64,000 bases of DNA from Takifugu bimaculatus (lineage: Eukaryota > Chordata > Actinopteri > Tetraodontiformes > Tetraodontidae). The stretch is taken from the NCBI GenBank assembly GCA_004026145.2, contig CP034986.1:11657804-11721803 (forward strand), in the 5' to 3' direction. Below are positions 47,630 to 59,950 of this stretch, one piece after another (position 1 is the first letter of the stretch; every line of letters starts with the position of its first letter). The notes beneath the pieces were generated by a model. That model saw only the letters and a list, made by a program, of their open reading frames with translations. It ran no database searches and was not told where the DNA came from. A program made the translations under genes and the position numbers.

Positions 47630-48589
47630 AAACATCGAGAACTTCTGAGCCTGTTTTCCAACAGCGGTGAGTCATTTCAACAAAGATGATGATGGCGGCG
47701 GCGCTGCCAAACTGGCACCTCGTAGACGCTGATTCATGGTATTTCTCAAACAACGACAGCTACAAATGCACATGTCTTCAGTCCGACAAATAGCTTGTGG
47801 CTACATTAACAATGCAATCGGTCACCAAACATGTCAGCGTAAATAGAAGTAGGTAGGATGAATTGTGACGGCCGTGGCGGCTCGCCGGGACGCGCGAAAG
47901 CTTCTTGTCGTACGCCGCCATCACCGCAGGAGCGACACCAGGGCCAAACCTCCTAATATCGTGATGTAAATCAAAAAGTCAACGCGAGAAAAAGGGGGAG
48001 TCATAATGCACGCTGTAAATCCTGGAATCAAAACTCGGCATCCTCAGGCTCCTAAATGCACCGCTGTCATAAAAGCATTTCCATCGACAAATGAGTCTGC
48101 GGGAAAGGTCAATAGTTAATTGAATAATCTATCACCTTGGGATGGACACAGCGCTCCACGCTAACCAATCAATGACAGGCGCATTAAAAGGTCAGCCACA
48201 GACTTCCACGATAAGTCACCTGGTTAATGTTTTCTTTGGTTACACGCAGCTCCAGGGTCGGACCGGGGCGGCGAGGCCGCGCCAGCGATGGAGTGCTAGG
48301 TACTCCCAGGGAACCCGAGGGAGACATTAGGGCTAAAATGTTAAAAGAGCTTGGAATATTGGTCAATCCAGGAAGAATCTTCAAGGATTCAGTGGAATTT
48401 TCTCTCCAAACTAAAGAAACGAACAGTACGAGTCAGTAAAACGTCCAGTTGTTTTTCACCGCAGCCCCAAAATTGGGAAATTTCCTCAAATTTTCCCGGC
48501 CTGAACTCAAATGGAAATCTTTTCCGTGCGGCGGTGCATCAGGTTACAAACGTGCGTGGAAGCCTGCGCTCATTTTCAGAGCAGAGGAT

Positions 48590-49060
48590 GGAATTAAAGT
48601 CTTTCAGCTGCATAACAGCCTGCCGAGCATTAGCAATGCAACAGGAACGCTCATTTAGAGCAATAGTGGTGCATTTGCAGCAATATCGTCGTGTCGCTGT
48701 GACCACCTTATCAATTATAAATGAGGAACGTTTCCTTATAATGGCAATTTATTCTCATCCGTGTGTGTATTTCTTTTGCGAGAAGGTACGGCAGCCTGCA
48801 TGGCAACAAAGACACGGGCGCAACGCTAACAGATGCTTCCGCGGAAACAGAAAAAATAACGGAAAACAATAATTATGCAAATCTGAGATGGAATAATTAT
48901 GGACGTATTCATTATTTATAGGTTTGGTTTTTCTTTGTGCTATCATAAACTAACTCTGAGCTGAATGTGCGACTGAGTTCAACCCTTTAATTGTGCGTAC
49001 GCAGAATTATATCATTTATTTCAAACACTGCTAACGCAATTTCATTATGACCATGGGGTA
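48590..49060. promoter_or_regulatory. Candidate conserved element with SOX-POU site
   Basis: ACAATAATTATGCAAAT at 48866-48882 joins a SOX-type ACAAT core to a perfect octamer ATGCAAAT (48875-48882) with a 4-bp spacer. Around it lie GGAATAATTATGG, TATTCATTATTTATAGG, ACCTTATCAATTATAAATG and CAATTTCATTATGACC. SOX-octamer pairs are typical of pluripotency and neural enhancers. Here the SOX core is in reverse orientation, so composite binding is uncertain. Confidence 0.45.
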
Positions 49061-49733
49061 GAAGGATGGTGATTGCCAATTTGGTTCAGAGAGAAACTTC
49101 ATATTTTCTTTACTTTCATATGCACGCATTTGTTTCTTTCTTCCCACACGTCCAAATGTTTACTTTGCTGAAAATATTACATTATAAAATCCATATAAAT
49201 GAGTAAAATTACCGCCGCAACTGATGTAATGATGCCTCCCGCGGAAGACAATCTTATTGATGTAATCAGCAAACGGCACAAAGTCGCCATTTTTCCCCGG
49301 TAATTAGACGTGGCGGCGCTGTCGCCGGGACGGTCCAATGATTGGTCTTTGTTTAAAACATTCAGACTCCAAAAAAAGAGAGGAAAAAGTATTCTTTTTA
49401 AAATAGCGTTTGACAGCATTCAGCTCTGAATCTGAGCCTCTTTCAAACCGTGTTTGAAATTCCCAGATTCCCGCCGAGCGACCGTTGTTTTTTACGACTG
49501 AATATAAAGCAGCTGTTTACGGACAGGCAGCATGTGCCTTTCTTCTGCGCGCTTGTATTTGAAAACAATAATTTTCTGAAGTCAGTTTTCTCACAAAAGC
49601 AGTTGAAACATCTCTTTCCTCTGCAGGTCCATCCATGAGGAGTCTTCACAACTTTTCTAACTAAAACCGGAACCTTTCATCCCCTAAAGAAACAACGAAC
49701 CCGTTGGTTTTAATAGTTCGGAGCATATATTAT

Positions 49734-49755
49734 CCCCCCCCACCCCCACCCCCCC
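49734..49755 (-). other. C-rich run, G-quadruplex potential on - strand
   Basis: C8-A-C5-A-C7 on the + strand. It codes only a spurious poly-Gly tail in a minus-strand frame. Confidence 0.55.
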
Positions 49756-50667
49756 GTACGGACCTCTGCTGAATCTTCTCGTCACGGAAGATCAGTTTTG
49801 CCGTCCGCCGTCTCTCTGGGTTTCTGAGGATGGACCTCCTCACATTGATCCTCCGTGGCGTTTGTTTGTCATTCCGTGAACCGTCACTGTCAAAACCCGG
49901 AGCTGCTCTATTCCCGACGCTCCGCTCATCCCACAGAGGGTTTAGACACACAATTATCCACGGTTGTAGCACCATCAGCGCCGCGGCGCTTCGACGCTCT
50001 GAATCCAAAAGTGCCGTCTCACTTATCTCCGGATGTCGACGGTGTCGCTCAGCATCGCCGCCGCTTGGACAAAGTTCCGTTACTTTGGTTATTTTGGATG
50101 TGACGTGACTTAAATCTGTCGCGGAGATGATCTCCTGATCCTGGCGGCAGAAGCTGAAACGGGCTTCTTTCATGGCCACCTTTGACCTCTGATGGAGGAC
50201 TTGTGCTCTTCCCCTGCTCTCCCCTCACTTCAGAGGGATGAAACCCAGATTCAGCGGGAGGGAGCATCCACAGCTCAGTGTCTTTGAGGAGCCAGAGCTC
50301 TGGAAAAGGGTCATCAGTCAGCAGAAACTGTGTCTCTTCCTCTCCCAGGACTTCACAGGAAAACTTCAGGCCGTCACCTCCCTGCGATGAGGAACACGGC
50401 GGAAGACAAATGTCTGTTTGTCCTCCAGGACTGTCCCCCCTGACGCTTTGTTCTGGTGGATCTGATAAAAGTTCTGGGACTGGTTTGCTCTCCCTCCACC
50501 ATCATTTATGCCTCTGCCCGGCTTTTGGCAGAACATCCAACACAAACGATGGTAAACTAAAGGATGGATCGCGCGCAGAGAGGAACCACGTCCCTGCTGA
50601 TGTTGAAACGTGTTTGTCGGTAGGTAAACATACGGGACAAATGACCCACCTGGTTGGAGTGTTTGAG

Positions 50668-50691
50668 GTAGAACCTCGATGGAGGTTCTAC
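50668..50691. repeat. Perfect 10-bp inverted repeat (hairpin)
   Basis: GTAGAACCTC, loop GATG, GAGGTTCTAC. The stem extends by one wobble and one A-T pair. No T run follows, and rho-independent termination does not apply in a vertebrate. Confidence 0.8.
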
Positions 50692-51889
50692 TTGTGTATA
50701 AATAAAAGACGAGCGTCTTTCATCTCGGCCTCCATCAGAATTTGGACGGATGCGGCCGTCCTCACATACTTCTGCAGGTTAGCGCCTCATCTTCAACGCC
50801 TCTGTTAGCTTTGCTTTGATCTCCGGCCTCCGAATCCATCACGTCTCCCCTGGACGTTCTTTAACGGACACAAAGGGGAAGGAAGGAAAAACAATCACCG
50901 AAAGAGATAGAGAGGCTGATTTCATCCATCTTGCAGTGTTGAAGTAAATCTTCCTGAAGAGGAGGAGATCTGCGCTCGTCTCCTCGCTCTGGTTCGGAAT
51001 TGCCTCTGAGCTGGTCCGTAACAGCTCCGCGGGCCCTCGGGTGCTCGGAGGGGCCGGTCGGAGCTAACGGGGAATTGAACGAGGCGAAGGTAGACAGAGA
51101 CGTCTCCTTGGAGGTCACGCCGGCAAAATTGAAAGTCCCAGGTAGAGCGGGTCCTGTCGCTTTAATAAAACGGATAGGATTTCCATTTGCCCTCCGCCGC
51201 CCTGCCGCCTCTCCCTCCGGTGTGTTCCGGATGAGTCAGGAGCTGAGGAATACGCTTTATAGACACAAATAACCGTAAATAGAGAATGTCACCTTTAAGC
51301 TGAGGCATTTTTATTATTGTTAGCGCTGCTGCTGAGTGGCTTTGATGCTTTATTCACTGTCGCTCACTCGTTCATCGGAGCGCCGAGCCCCCGCCGTCCA
51401 GGTGTAAGCTCCTTATTTACTGCTCTGACTCAGAGGCTACGAAGACCCTCGCCTAGTTTATGGCTGCGACTTTATAGATCCTGCGTTCCGCTGGAATATT
51501 AACCGTCCTTCTATGATTCACTATGAGTGCGCTGGGGCTCCTGGGAGCCGTAGACCAGAGCGGCAGATACAGGTACTTGTCTAATTGAGGTCCCTTGAGG
51601 TTCCGGTGGGTATAGACCGCATAAATTGGACAGATAGCGGCTGCACCGAGTATTGACAAATGTCTTACGGTGCCTTTTTCTCCATCCCTCCGGGCGGCGA
51701 GGCAACAATACTAAACAGCATAATTTCCTCTTGGACGGGGACGCAGCGCGGCCGAGTCAGGTTCAGGGAGGGGGGGGAATGGACAGAGCAAAACATTCAT
51801 ATATTTAAATTAGATTTGCAACACTTGACTGACTCTGGCGAGAGCGTGAGCCAGTCAGACGGAGACCTGTTTACTCCTCCTCTGCTTTG

Positions 51890-52330
51890 CATCGTATGTG
51901 AGCAAATTAACGGAGGAGCCGCCTGAATTTTCGGTTCCGTGTTAATTGCGAGACATAATATTAAGGATGTCTGATTCCCATGCCTGAGCATACTGCATTA
52001 TAATAAGTTCAGGAACATTACAGAGAACACAGCTTATTAAGGAGAAGCAAGGTAGAGATAGATTTAATTGTAATATACCTAATCCAGAATATATTATACA
52101 TCTGCATGCAAAACCCTATACAAGATTTAAATATTAATTGAAATATGCAGATGGTGTATAGGTTGTAATTATTGCTGATTTAGAAGTATAATTGGATGAA
52201 AACTTTTTCTTTTTTCGAGGGCCGTTCTTCTGTAAGAGATTAGCATGCATATTCATGCAGGGATCCGCTGAACTCCCATTACTGACGATTGTTTTGGAGG
52301 ACGCGGCTGTCAGGCCTGGTTGAAAGGGCT
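51890..52330. promoter_or_regulatory. Candidate conserved non-coding element
   Basis: The strongest enhancer-like island in the window: about 400 bp, strongly AT-rich and repeat-free. Motifs include ATTAATTG at 52133-52140, an E-box CAGATG at 52148-52153, GTAATTATTGCTGATTTAG just after it, and the POU-like ATGCATATTCAT at 52245-52256 preceded by GATTAG. It also contains TTAATTGTAATATACC and CTTATTAAGG. Confidence 0.45.
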
Positions 52331-52339
52331 GTGGGAAGA

Positions 52340-54830
52340 CAATGACAGACGGCGCCAGCAAAGAGACAAATGCTCCGCGCAGAAATAAAGCAAAAAAAGA
52401 GAAAAATAGCGTCACAAAGAACTTTGACGGCGTTCGCAGCAGACGTACACTCCACTGCTCTGATTGTTCTGGATTAAATATAAACAGTTCAACATTCAAC
52501 ATCTTTTTAAAACGCTTTACTACTCCTCGAACGTGTTTGCTGAGTTCCTATTTATTAATTCCTAAAGTCAAATTATCTGACTCTTTTTTGAGAGATTGAC
52601 ATTGTTCTAATTTTAATCCCATCAATCAAAAAAGTGACACAGCTTCAATGATAGCCACATGCTAACCGACATCCAAGTGCAAGGGCCTGATCCAAGAAAA
52701 ACACCACTGCAGTTTCCCTGCAGAACAAAAAAGGTAACATACCAGAACTCTGGTTTGGTGGCTGGTGCGTTTTCAGCGAGCAGCGTTGTCATGAACGTAC
52801 AAATATGGCGTGTGCGGCGACTCGCCCTCGCCTCCGAACTACACACAGTGTTTAATGAGATGCGTGTTTGTCCCAAAGCGAACTACACGTGGGTCGCATG
52901 TACCGCCAGCTCCCCTCTCACCTGCTGCACCTTCTGTTGGCGCCTTTTTTTGCTCTCTACTTCAGAGGGGACGGCGAGAGTGACGGCAGGCAGGTCGGAA
53001 CGCGACTCGCGCGACCTCGGCTGTCTGGTGACGCCACCGCGGCGTCCCTGCTCGCCTCTCCTTGTCAAACAAAAGTGAAGCCGCTGAAGGACCTCCGCTA
53101 ACTCTTGTCAGAGCTGTCACGCTCCCCGCCGCCGCCCTGGTCTTGACACGGCCCCGCCGCGACCCCTCCCCCGCCGCCTTCATCATTAACTGTTTCTTTT
53201 AGCTGATTTATTTGATTTAAAAAGAAAAAGAAAAACTTTGACACCAACACTTTATTAGTTCAAAATGCCTGCAAATACAATTAAGAGGCGGCATCCCAGA
53301 CGGGCGTGCTGACCGTGAATTACCCCGGTCGTTCCTCACGGGTGCGCCCGTCCCCATCACCCCCCAGCTGCCACAGACGCGCCACCATTTCTGCATGAAG
53401 ATGATAAGACGGGGGGGGGGGGGAGCGAAGGGGGGAGCCACCAAGTCCCTCATCAAGTTCAAGCTCTGAGACCTGCTCTCGGCCTCCCCCCGGGGGCTCG
53501 TAGTCGGCTTTTGATATTCAGGCACACACCGAAGCAGAGCGTGCACGCACGCACGCCACGGGGATGAAAGGCGGGAGAAAGTTTGAGCAGCCTTAATGAC
53601 GTGTTTAGGGAGAGAAGACGGCGGGCGCGTGACGGCTCGGTCACATGTCCGTCAGAACGCAACAGGAGCTGACAATAATGACCAGGATGCACATCTGACG
53701 TCTGATTGGTGGAAAACCCAGCCCGACTCCTGGAGAGGAATCAGCTGAGCTTTGTGTGAAATTTTGGAGGGAATTCCCAGGATCCTGATCCTGGGAATGA
53801 GGAGGAATGACTTCAGGTCCGGTGTGGAGCACTCGTGAGAAAACTCTTAGCATGCAGTAGCAAGAGTGAGACGCCGAATCACCTCGAGCGTGAGCTGGCC
53901 AGGACCACGCCCCCCCTCCCTACAGATAGCGTTAACGCCCGTGCACGACCTCAGGGATGCACGTATCCCCTCATGCTAATAGAGAAAAGTTGCAGATTGC
54001 ACGGTGTCTCACTCTGGGTTGTTTTTTTTTTTGCTGGGGGGGGGGGACCCAGTCTCCGGAGCTCCGAGTTTGTTTAGGCGGTCTGGCGGCTTCACCGATT
54101 TCATGATAAATATTAGCACTCAAATATGTGAGTGGGGCATTTATTGAAAGCGATCGCTCCAAACATTGTTTGTTTGCCTGCAAAATTGCAGCGGCCTCTT
54201 TCACCGTGAGAAATCCCCCCCCCCAAACAGCCTGAATGTAACCAACTGGATTTATGTTTGTTGTTTTTTTTGCCTTTTTGAGACTGTTTGTCAATGTTTA
54301 GAAGTGCTGGTGTGCGTGTTGGTGTGGTGGGGGTCCACATGTGCGTAACAATGATAGCTACACTCTCCTCGAGAAAAACAAACACCTCAAGAGACCCATA
54401 TATCCACTGGCGGGGAAGTTTTATAAACCAGACTGCAGTACATTTATCCACCCACTCTATTTTTTCTTTCCCCTGCTTGGGATTACAAGGTGGTCAGGCC
54501 CTGCCAAGAATCCTCTAGGTGCAGCGTGAAGGGAGTGAGAGCAGCGTGTGTGAGAAAATACGCGACTTTGGAGTCAAACGGGTGGGAAGGCGAGGGGAGA
54601 TGGGCCGGAAATGGAGCAAGAGCCCGAGCAACAGTGGGAGGCTGACCTTTTACAAGACAGCTGTTCTCTCTCAGGTGCTTGTTCTCAGCGTATATGTGGC
54701 TCTTTTTTCTTCTTGCATTAGTCATTATTTGGTCCCACGGGATCAGCAACAGGCTGAGGGTCAGCGTTTCATGTGGCAGGAAGCTGAAGTACGCGCTCAG
54801 AAAAGCATGTGACCCGCTCAGGAACAAACT
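52340..54830. other. Non-coding stretch, no gene seen
   Basis: Unique sequence, including a CpG-dense C-rich patch at 53110-53175, a G run at 53411-53422, an 11-bp hairpin at 53773-53798 and a T/G run at 54020-54048. Open frames up to 139 codons have no domain. Confidence 0.5.
53773..53798. repeat. Perfect 11-bp inverted repeat (hairpin)
   Basis: ATTCCCAGGAT, loop CCTG, ATCCTGGGAAT. A tight, perfect stem of unknown role. Confidence 0.8.
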
Positions 54831-54839
54831 CGCCGTGTT

Positions 54840-55010
54840 TAATCAATCAATTGTGGACTCGTAGCTGTCACTAAATGGATTTTAATGGGCTGAGACTAAT
54901 ATTAGAGACACTGAGGCCTTGTGAAATGAGCTCCTTTGTTTATGTGTTTTTACGTGTTTCTGGGGAATTTCATGCCTTCATTAGAGCGCTGACAGGAAGT
55001 GAGGGAAGAC
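54840..55010. promoter_or_regulatory. Candidate conserved non-coding element
   Basis: ATCAATCA at 54842-54849 is the reverse complement of the PBX-HOX consensus TGATTGAT, directly followed by ATTGTGG. GGATTTTAATGGG and GACTAATATTAGAG follow. AT-rich, and no domain in the overlapping short frame. Confidence 0.35.
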
Positions 55011-55316
55011 ATGCAACACAAAAGGTCCCCGGCTTCCCAAGAACCAGACGGGAACCTTGAACACCACCTTAAACCCCCCTGGGGGCTGCGTAAATGGCCC
55101 TTTGTTGCAGAATGGTAATTAATTGTTGGTATGAGGCGGAGAGGCCGAGGTGACGAAACGCGGCCGCGCGGTAAAGCACAAGGTGGAGGTTTATGGCATA
55201 AACACGTCGCAGGTGATGCAACAAAGTCGCAGCGTTGCAGGCGTTGGTGGAACAAGGACGCCATGGCTTTTAAAGTCGGATGTTTTTCTCTTGTTACAAA
55301 CGAGGAAGAGCACCGT

Positions 55317-55317
<1 letters not shown>

Positions 55318-55347
<30 letters not shown>
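55318..55347. repeat. (CA)n microsatellite
   Basis: About 15 CA dinucleotides. Confidence 0.95.
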
Positions 55348-55349
<2 letters not shown>

Positions 55350-55352
<3 letters not shown>

Positions 55353-57890
55353 CAGGAATCAGCAACATGAAACGGTGAAAACATTGTTACCATCACAGAA
55401 AGGAAGGAAAAGTGACTTTTCTTCTGCCCCCTAAATAAAGCTTGGTTCATTCTTTTCAGCCTCTCGCCAGGCTTTTGATGGGAGGTGGAAGTTTCTCTTG
55501 AAAACATAAAATCCTCACAAGACAAACAATAAAAGAGAAAATCCCAACATGTCAACTCACTCTGGGTCTGTCATGAGGAAATTAGCAGCTGTCCCGGGCT
55601 GCCAACCCGAAGCGTCTGTACCAGCCTCCGGGGGAAAACCCATGACGTGAGCGCAGGCCGGGAATGAAACTCACTAATGAAATACGCTACATTTTTGGCT
55701 TTGAACGGCAAAAGGGTCAAATATTCAGTGCGAGTTTCAACTTTCAGAAAGTTAAACCGCCCTGCTTTCAAACAGAGAAGCCACATCGATGAAGCTGCAG
55801 ACAGATGCAGTTCAAGAAGGGTTTTTTTTTTCTTTTATGAGCCTGCTGAAGGAGTCAGACGGGGTTTGCTCTGAGCACGGAAAAGGCATTAGCTGATACA
55901 GCGCACCTCATCTCTGCCAAGCTCTGCAGGTTACGGCAGCACAGGGAGAGGAAGGGGATTTTTTTGTCCCTCCCCTGCGAAACTCTTCAATCTTGTGAAG
56001 CCTGAGGGGCTGAGTAGGTGTTTAATTATTAAAGGTGTTTGAACAAAAGGCTATTCTAAGCCTGCTGGAGCCACCAACTGGACATTCTCCTCAGTGTTTG
56101 ATGGATGACTAGCTTCAGAAATAGTGTGCTTCCACTCGCTGTGTTTGTGTTAAATTACCCAAAAAGAATCCCAGAGACCTGCGCCGTCCTCTCTCCTCAT
56201 TAGACAAGATGCCCTCACATCCACGGTGTTTTCACACAGAGCGGACGACACACTGAGCGCTACAAAAGGTGAACCCAAAGCCCAATCAGCTAGCATGTAA
56301 ATGCTCGTCTGTGGGAAGTTTCTGACTCCAGGCTCAAACTTTAAATTCAATAATAAACGTACGGACGGATTTGACAATGCTGTTGTTGCTAATTTAGCAT
56401 AATGCTGCGCTGAAAATGCAAGGCATCAGTCATACCCTCTCACGAAATCTGTGCAGAAAAACATGAAAAATCTCCAACAAAATAAACTTCAATGCCATCA
56501 GGAAACTAAAGCTGATATATATTTTGGTTTATTGTCATGGCATTTGCCAACTTTCACACCAACGTTTCTGTCATTTGTCTAGAAATGCAAGCTAGCAGTT
56601 GCGTTCATTCACAGCTAAACTGTGTTTCTTTCCTCCGTCTTTTGGATTGACGGTAGGTTTAGTGCGTCTTGGGAGCCTTCTTAGCCTGAAATAAGCACAA
56701 ACACACCAAGAATCGGCTCTTTTCTTCCATACTGAAGGAGTGAGTTGTTTGAATTACCGCCTAATAACAGGGTTGGGGCAGATTGCTGGAGACGATGTTC
56801 CCTCGTGGTTGCTAGACTATAGGTTCACGCTGCTCTTTCCGCACATTAAAAATCAACCCGAAACCTTGTGACATCAGCCTGCGGTGTACCAATACCTGCC
56901 CAGTCAGACTCCTGGGGCGGTAAAATTCCAGCCGGAAAAATGTCGGCGCTTTCTGGATTGAAAAGGAGAGGGCGGCACTCGAGGGGTGGACTTGATTCTC
57001 CCTCATCGGAGTTACTGAAGGAAAACAAGTGATCAGAAGCATTCTGGGAGACAAATGTTTCATATCGAGTCGCTGAAAGTTTTGAATCTGCAGCCTTCAA
57101 TTATCCGAGCGTCCCTGGACTTTGGCAGCATTCCCGAATGGTCTATTTTTAATTTGGAAAAAATGAGGTCACTGTACACTTTAGCGGGAAAATACCCTCA
57201 GATGTGTATTAGTAGCATGACATATTTAACATTTCATGCTTGTGTGATACAACCCTGGCAGGACATATTATTCTCGCTTCATTTATGGTTTTAGCTGTGG
57301 TCCGGCTCAGCGTGTACCCCGTCGCCGATCCGTGTCTCTTCTTTGGTTTAATGGGAAGATGCCTCGGAGCTGTTTGGATATTTTTAACCATCACAAGAGG
57401 GACAATCTTATTCATCACCATTCTGGTGGTAGGCCGGCCATCATTGCCTTGCTCTCATCACACCGAGCACTGCTGCTGCGAGACTGCCAGCTAATTGTGA
57501 AAACTGGAAACAAGACAAGGTGCCCATGCTAAGGCTTGTACTGCCTCTCCAAGCAGGAAGTTGATGTTACGGGGGTTGTTAGCAGGGGGTCCTGGGCGTT
57601 TGAACAGCTCTGAAACACCTTCGGGGTAAATTATACGACTACTCTCGGATCATGGAGAGGCAATCAGATACGTGCTGGGGCATTTATAGTGAAACTACTC
57701 TACCTGGGTGCTCTATTTTGTGCTTCCCTCAGAGTTGGAACGTTCCCTTAATAAACTCGCAGCCCTGTCACAGATCTCCCTCTCTGACCTGGTGACCCCA
57801 CCAGATGCAGCACAGCAGGAGGCTACTGGAACCCTGTCATTGAATCACCTCTGTTCAGACTTTCCCCTGTGTTTGGGATGCTGAAGACTT
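55350..57890. other. Non-coding stretch, no gene seen
   Basis: AT-rich unique DNA. The frame at 57240-57494 (+) is hydrophobic but has no splice flanks and no matching family. 56510-56650 and 57060-57260 have enhancer-like AT-rich words (TATATATTTTGGTTTATTG, TTCAATTATCC, TTTTTAATTTGG). Confidence 0.45.
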
Positions 57891-57895
57891 GCTGC

Positions 57896-57930
57896 TGGTG
57901 GGTGGTGGTGGTGGTGGTGGTGGGGGGGGG
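57896..57930 (+). repeat. (GGT)n microsatellite ending in a G run
   Basis: About eight GGT units ending in ten G. G-quadruplex forming pattern. Confidence 0.9.
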
Positions 57931-58259
57931 CTTGACCACCGGCTGACTGCTCACCCCGGGCCCCTGCGTTAGTGTCAGGGAGAGGTGAATCCGACTATCT
58001 CCACTTGCAAATCTATCCCTGGAGACCCCGGAGCCCTTGCACGAGCTCTGCCTCCCCTCCCACCTCTGGCACAACATCCTTTTAGGGGTTCCATCGGCCA
58101 TTATGTCCCTCCTCACCTCTCTCGCCACTCCGATGGGGCGTGATCTGAGGCGAGTAGAGGTGCGATGGCTGATCTGACAGCTCTCTGACGACGGCTACCT
58201 CCACGGTCAAGGTGAAACAGTGTAGTTTGTTTTGGACGTCGACCCAGACTACCGGGGTT

Positions 58260-58600
58260 TAGGAATTACAGGCCTCGCTTAAGTGGCAATTTAGCCGGGA
58301 ATTAAGGGATAACATGTATTCCAAGAGAGGAAATCCTTCCTGAGGTTCCTTGTATAATAGGGCACCTACCTCCGTCACAGCGGGTAATTGGAGCCAGATG
58401 TTGCTCCATGCAGCATTAAACGCACCGGTCTTCATTTCCCCTCTCAGCGATGTGAAACATCTTGAAATTCTGTCATCATACTGACTTTTGTGTGCTTGCA
58501 TACACTCCTGTGTCTGTGCCACATAATCACATTAGTTAGATTTAATCTAAGAAGAGGCAAATTATGCGCTTTTCCCATCAAATTTAGCTCCGTGACGAGT
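58260..58600. promoter_or_regulatory. Candidate conserved non-coding element
   Basis: TTAAGTG at 58279-58285 matches the NKX2-type core. TAATTG lies at 58385-58390. TTAGATT-T-AATCTAA (58536-58550) is a palindrome holding two inverted AGATTA/TAATCT (OTX/bicoid-like) cores. Repeat-free, with no coding frame. Confidence 0.4.
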
Positions 58601-58609
58601 GTGCAGAAT

Positions 58610-59180
58610 CGGTGTGTGACCTATCCCAGCGCGCCTCGCACACAGGACTGGAGGAAAAGAAAAAAGGAGGAGAGGATGAAAGGGAAACGCTAATAATCTC
58701 ACATGTGTACTGCAAATTGTCTGCTAACACCGGCGAGCAACGCGCTCGCTAGCTGGGAATGTGGCAGCGGCTCCCTAATAAGCAACATGCACTATTTATG
58801 ACCATAAAGCAGGGGCAGGGAGGGAGAGCGCTGTCAAAATAAAAAAACATGTCAATCTTCCCTCCGCAATGTTGCCCGAGTTCGTTGCTTGTCTGTTTGC
58901 CTGTGATGTACAAAAACGGGAAAAATCACATCAGACCCACAGATTTTTTTTGGAAACTTCTACATGTGTGAAGCGGGGAGGGAAGAGAATCAAAGGGAAT
59001 ATCAAAGTTTGAAGGAGTGCTGGAGTGCATCTGAAATAGTAAATATTTTGTCCGGGCGGTTTGTGCGTTTGAGAGCGGCGGGAGCGTTGAAGGCGGGAGG
59101 CGTCCGTCCCTGAGCGGACGGCGAACAGCTAGGTGAGAAGGTGCGTTTAGGTGTGTGTGGGGGGGGTGGGAAAAAATTGA
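58610..59180. other. Non-coding stretch
   Basis: Purine-rich near 58650-58690, then unique sequence. 58780-58860 is AT-rich. No gene is seen. Confidence 0.5.
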
Positions 59181-59189
59181 GGCCAAGCT

Positions 59190-59330
59190 GGGTTTTAATA
59201 CTTCATATGGCATTGAAAATTCCCTCTCAATTCCCCTCACTTCTCCCCGCTCTGTGCAATTATGCATGTTTATTCATTTTGATTAAGCACGATGAAACGG
59301 CGGCGGCCGTGTGCCCGATACACCAACACT
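59190..59330. promoter_or_regulatory. Candidate conserved non-coding element
   Basis: GCAATTATGCATGTTTATTC (from 59256) combines homeodomain, POU-like and forkhead-like words, followed by ATTTTGATTAAGCAC. Lies about 600 bp upstream of the candidate exon at 59951. Confidence 0.35.
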
Positions 59331-59950
59331 GGCGTCGCTGCGCGAGTGACAGTCTGTCAGAATCACATGAAAGACCAACTTTCCTCTTTCTTCCTGCTTT
59401 ATACCTACTAAAACAGCAGGTAACTGACACAATCTGAATATTTCAGGGGTCTCGCAGGACACCGCTCAAAGAGCGTGGAGGAATATCTATGGACTTCAAG
59501 AAAAGTTGATTTAACTTGGTGTGACACCAGTAATACGTTGATTAGTTGCCCTGGGCCCTGAATCCTCTTTGCTTCCAACAGAAGCTCTGCTCCTTTCTTC
59601 TTCACAAACCTCCACCGGCCGCTGGAGGAACACAAAAGGGAGCTTTGGAATAAAGGAAGATGGAGCGAGAGAGAGTTCCAGGTTAAAACAGGCAGAAATA
59701 GAGAAAAAGGCAGGACGGAAGAGGAGGGGGCCGTGTTTCTTTCAGGGGGGTTTTCACAGATAACTTGTGTCTTCAAATCTATAATTGACTGTACTTGAAC
59801 AAAAACTGGAGCGTCTGGATCCAAAACTCTGCTGAAGCTTTGGAGGTTGACCAACGAATCCGGTTCACCTGAGGGAACTCTCAGGATAAAAATGGGTTCT
59901 GGAGCCGGCGTGTGAATCAGCGTGACCCCTCCCCTTTCCGTTTTAGCTGC

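Larger units (their letters stand above)
45430..48580. other. Non-coding stretch, no gene seen
   Basis: GC-balanced, CpG-containing unique DNA, with a G run at 46291-46299 and purine-rich sequence near 46890. Open frames of 82-118 codons lack domains. ACCAATCAATGACAGGC near 48164 puts an ATCAAT word next to a MEIS-type TGACAG core. Confidence 0.5.
49070..51880. other. Non-coding stretch, no certain gene
   Basis: AT-rich to 49700, then a C-rich run at 49734-49755. Long frames follow (149 codons - at 49730-50179; 176 codons + at 50278-50808) without domains. A 10-bp-arm hairpin lies at 50668-50691. 51000-51480 is CpG-containing and open in places, but featureless. Confidence 0.45.

Noticed and set aside
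48351..48872. 173-codon plus-strand frame
   Set aside because: Overlaps an AT-rich island better explained as non-coding. No family resemblance.
50278..50808. 176-codon plus-strand frame
   Set aside because: Ser/Pro/Gly-rich with no domain and no splice flanks. It includes the hairpin at 50668.
20895..54849. Recurrent ATCAATCA (PBX-HOX type) words at 20895, 24662, 40858, 52621 and 54842
   Set aside because: Five hits against about two expected by chance is not strong. Only the 54842 site, inside an AT-rich island, was kept as supporting evidence.
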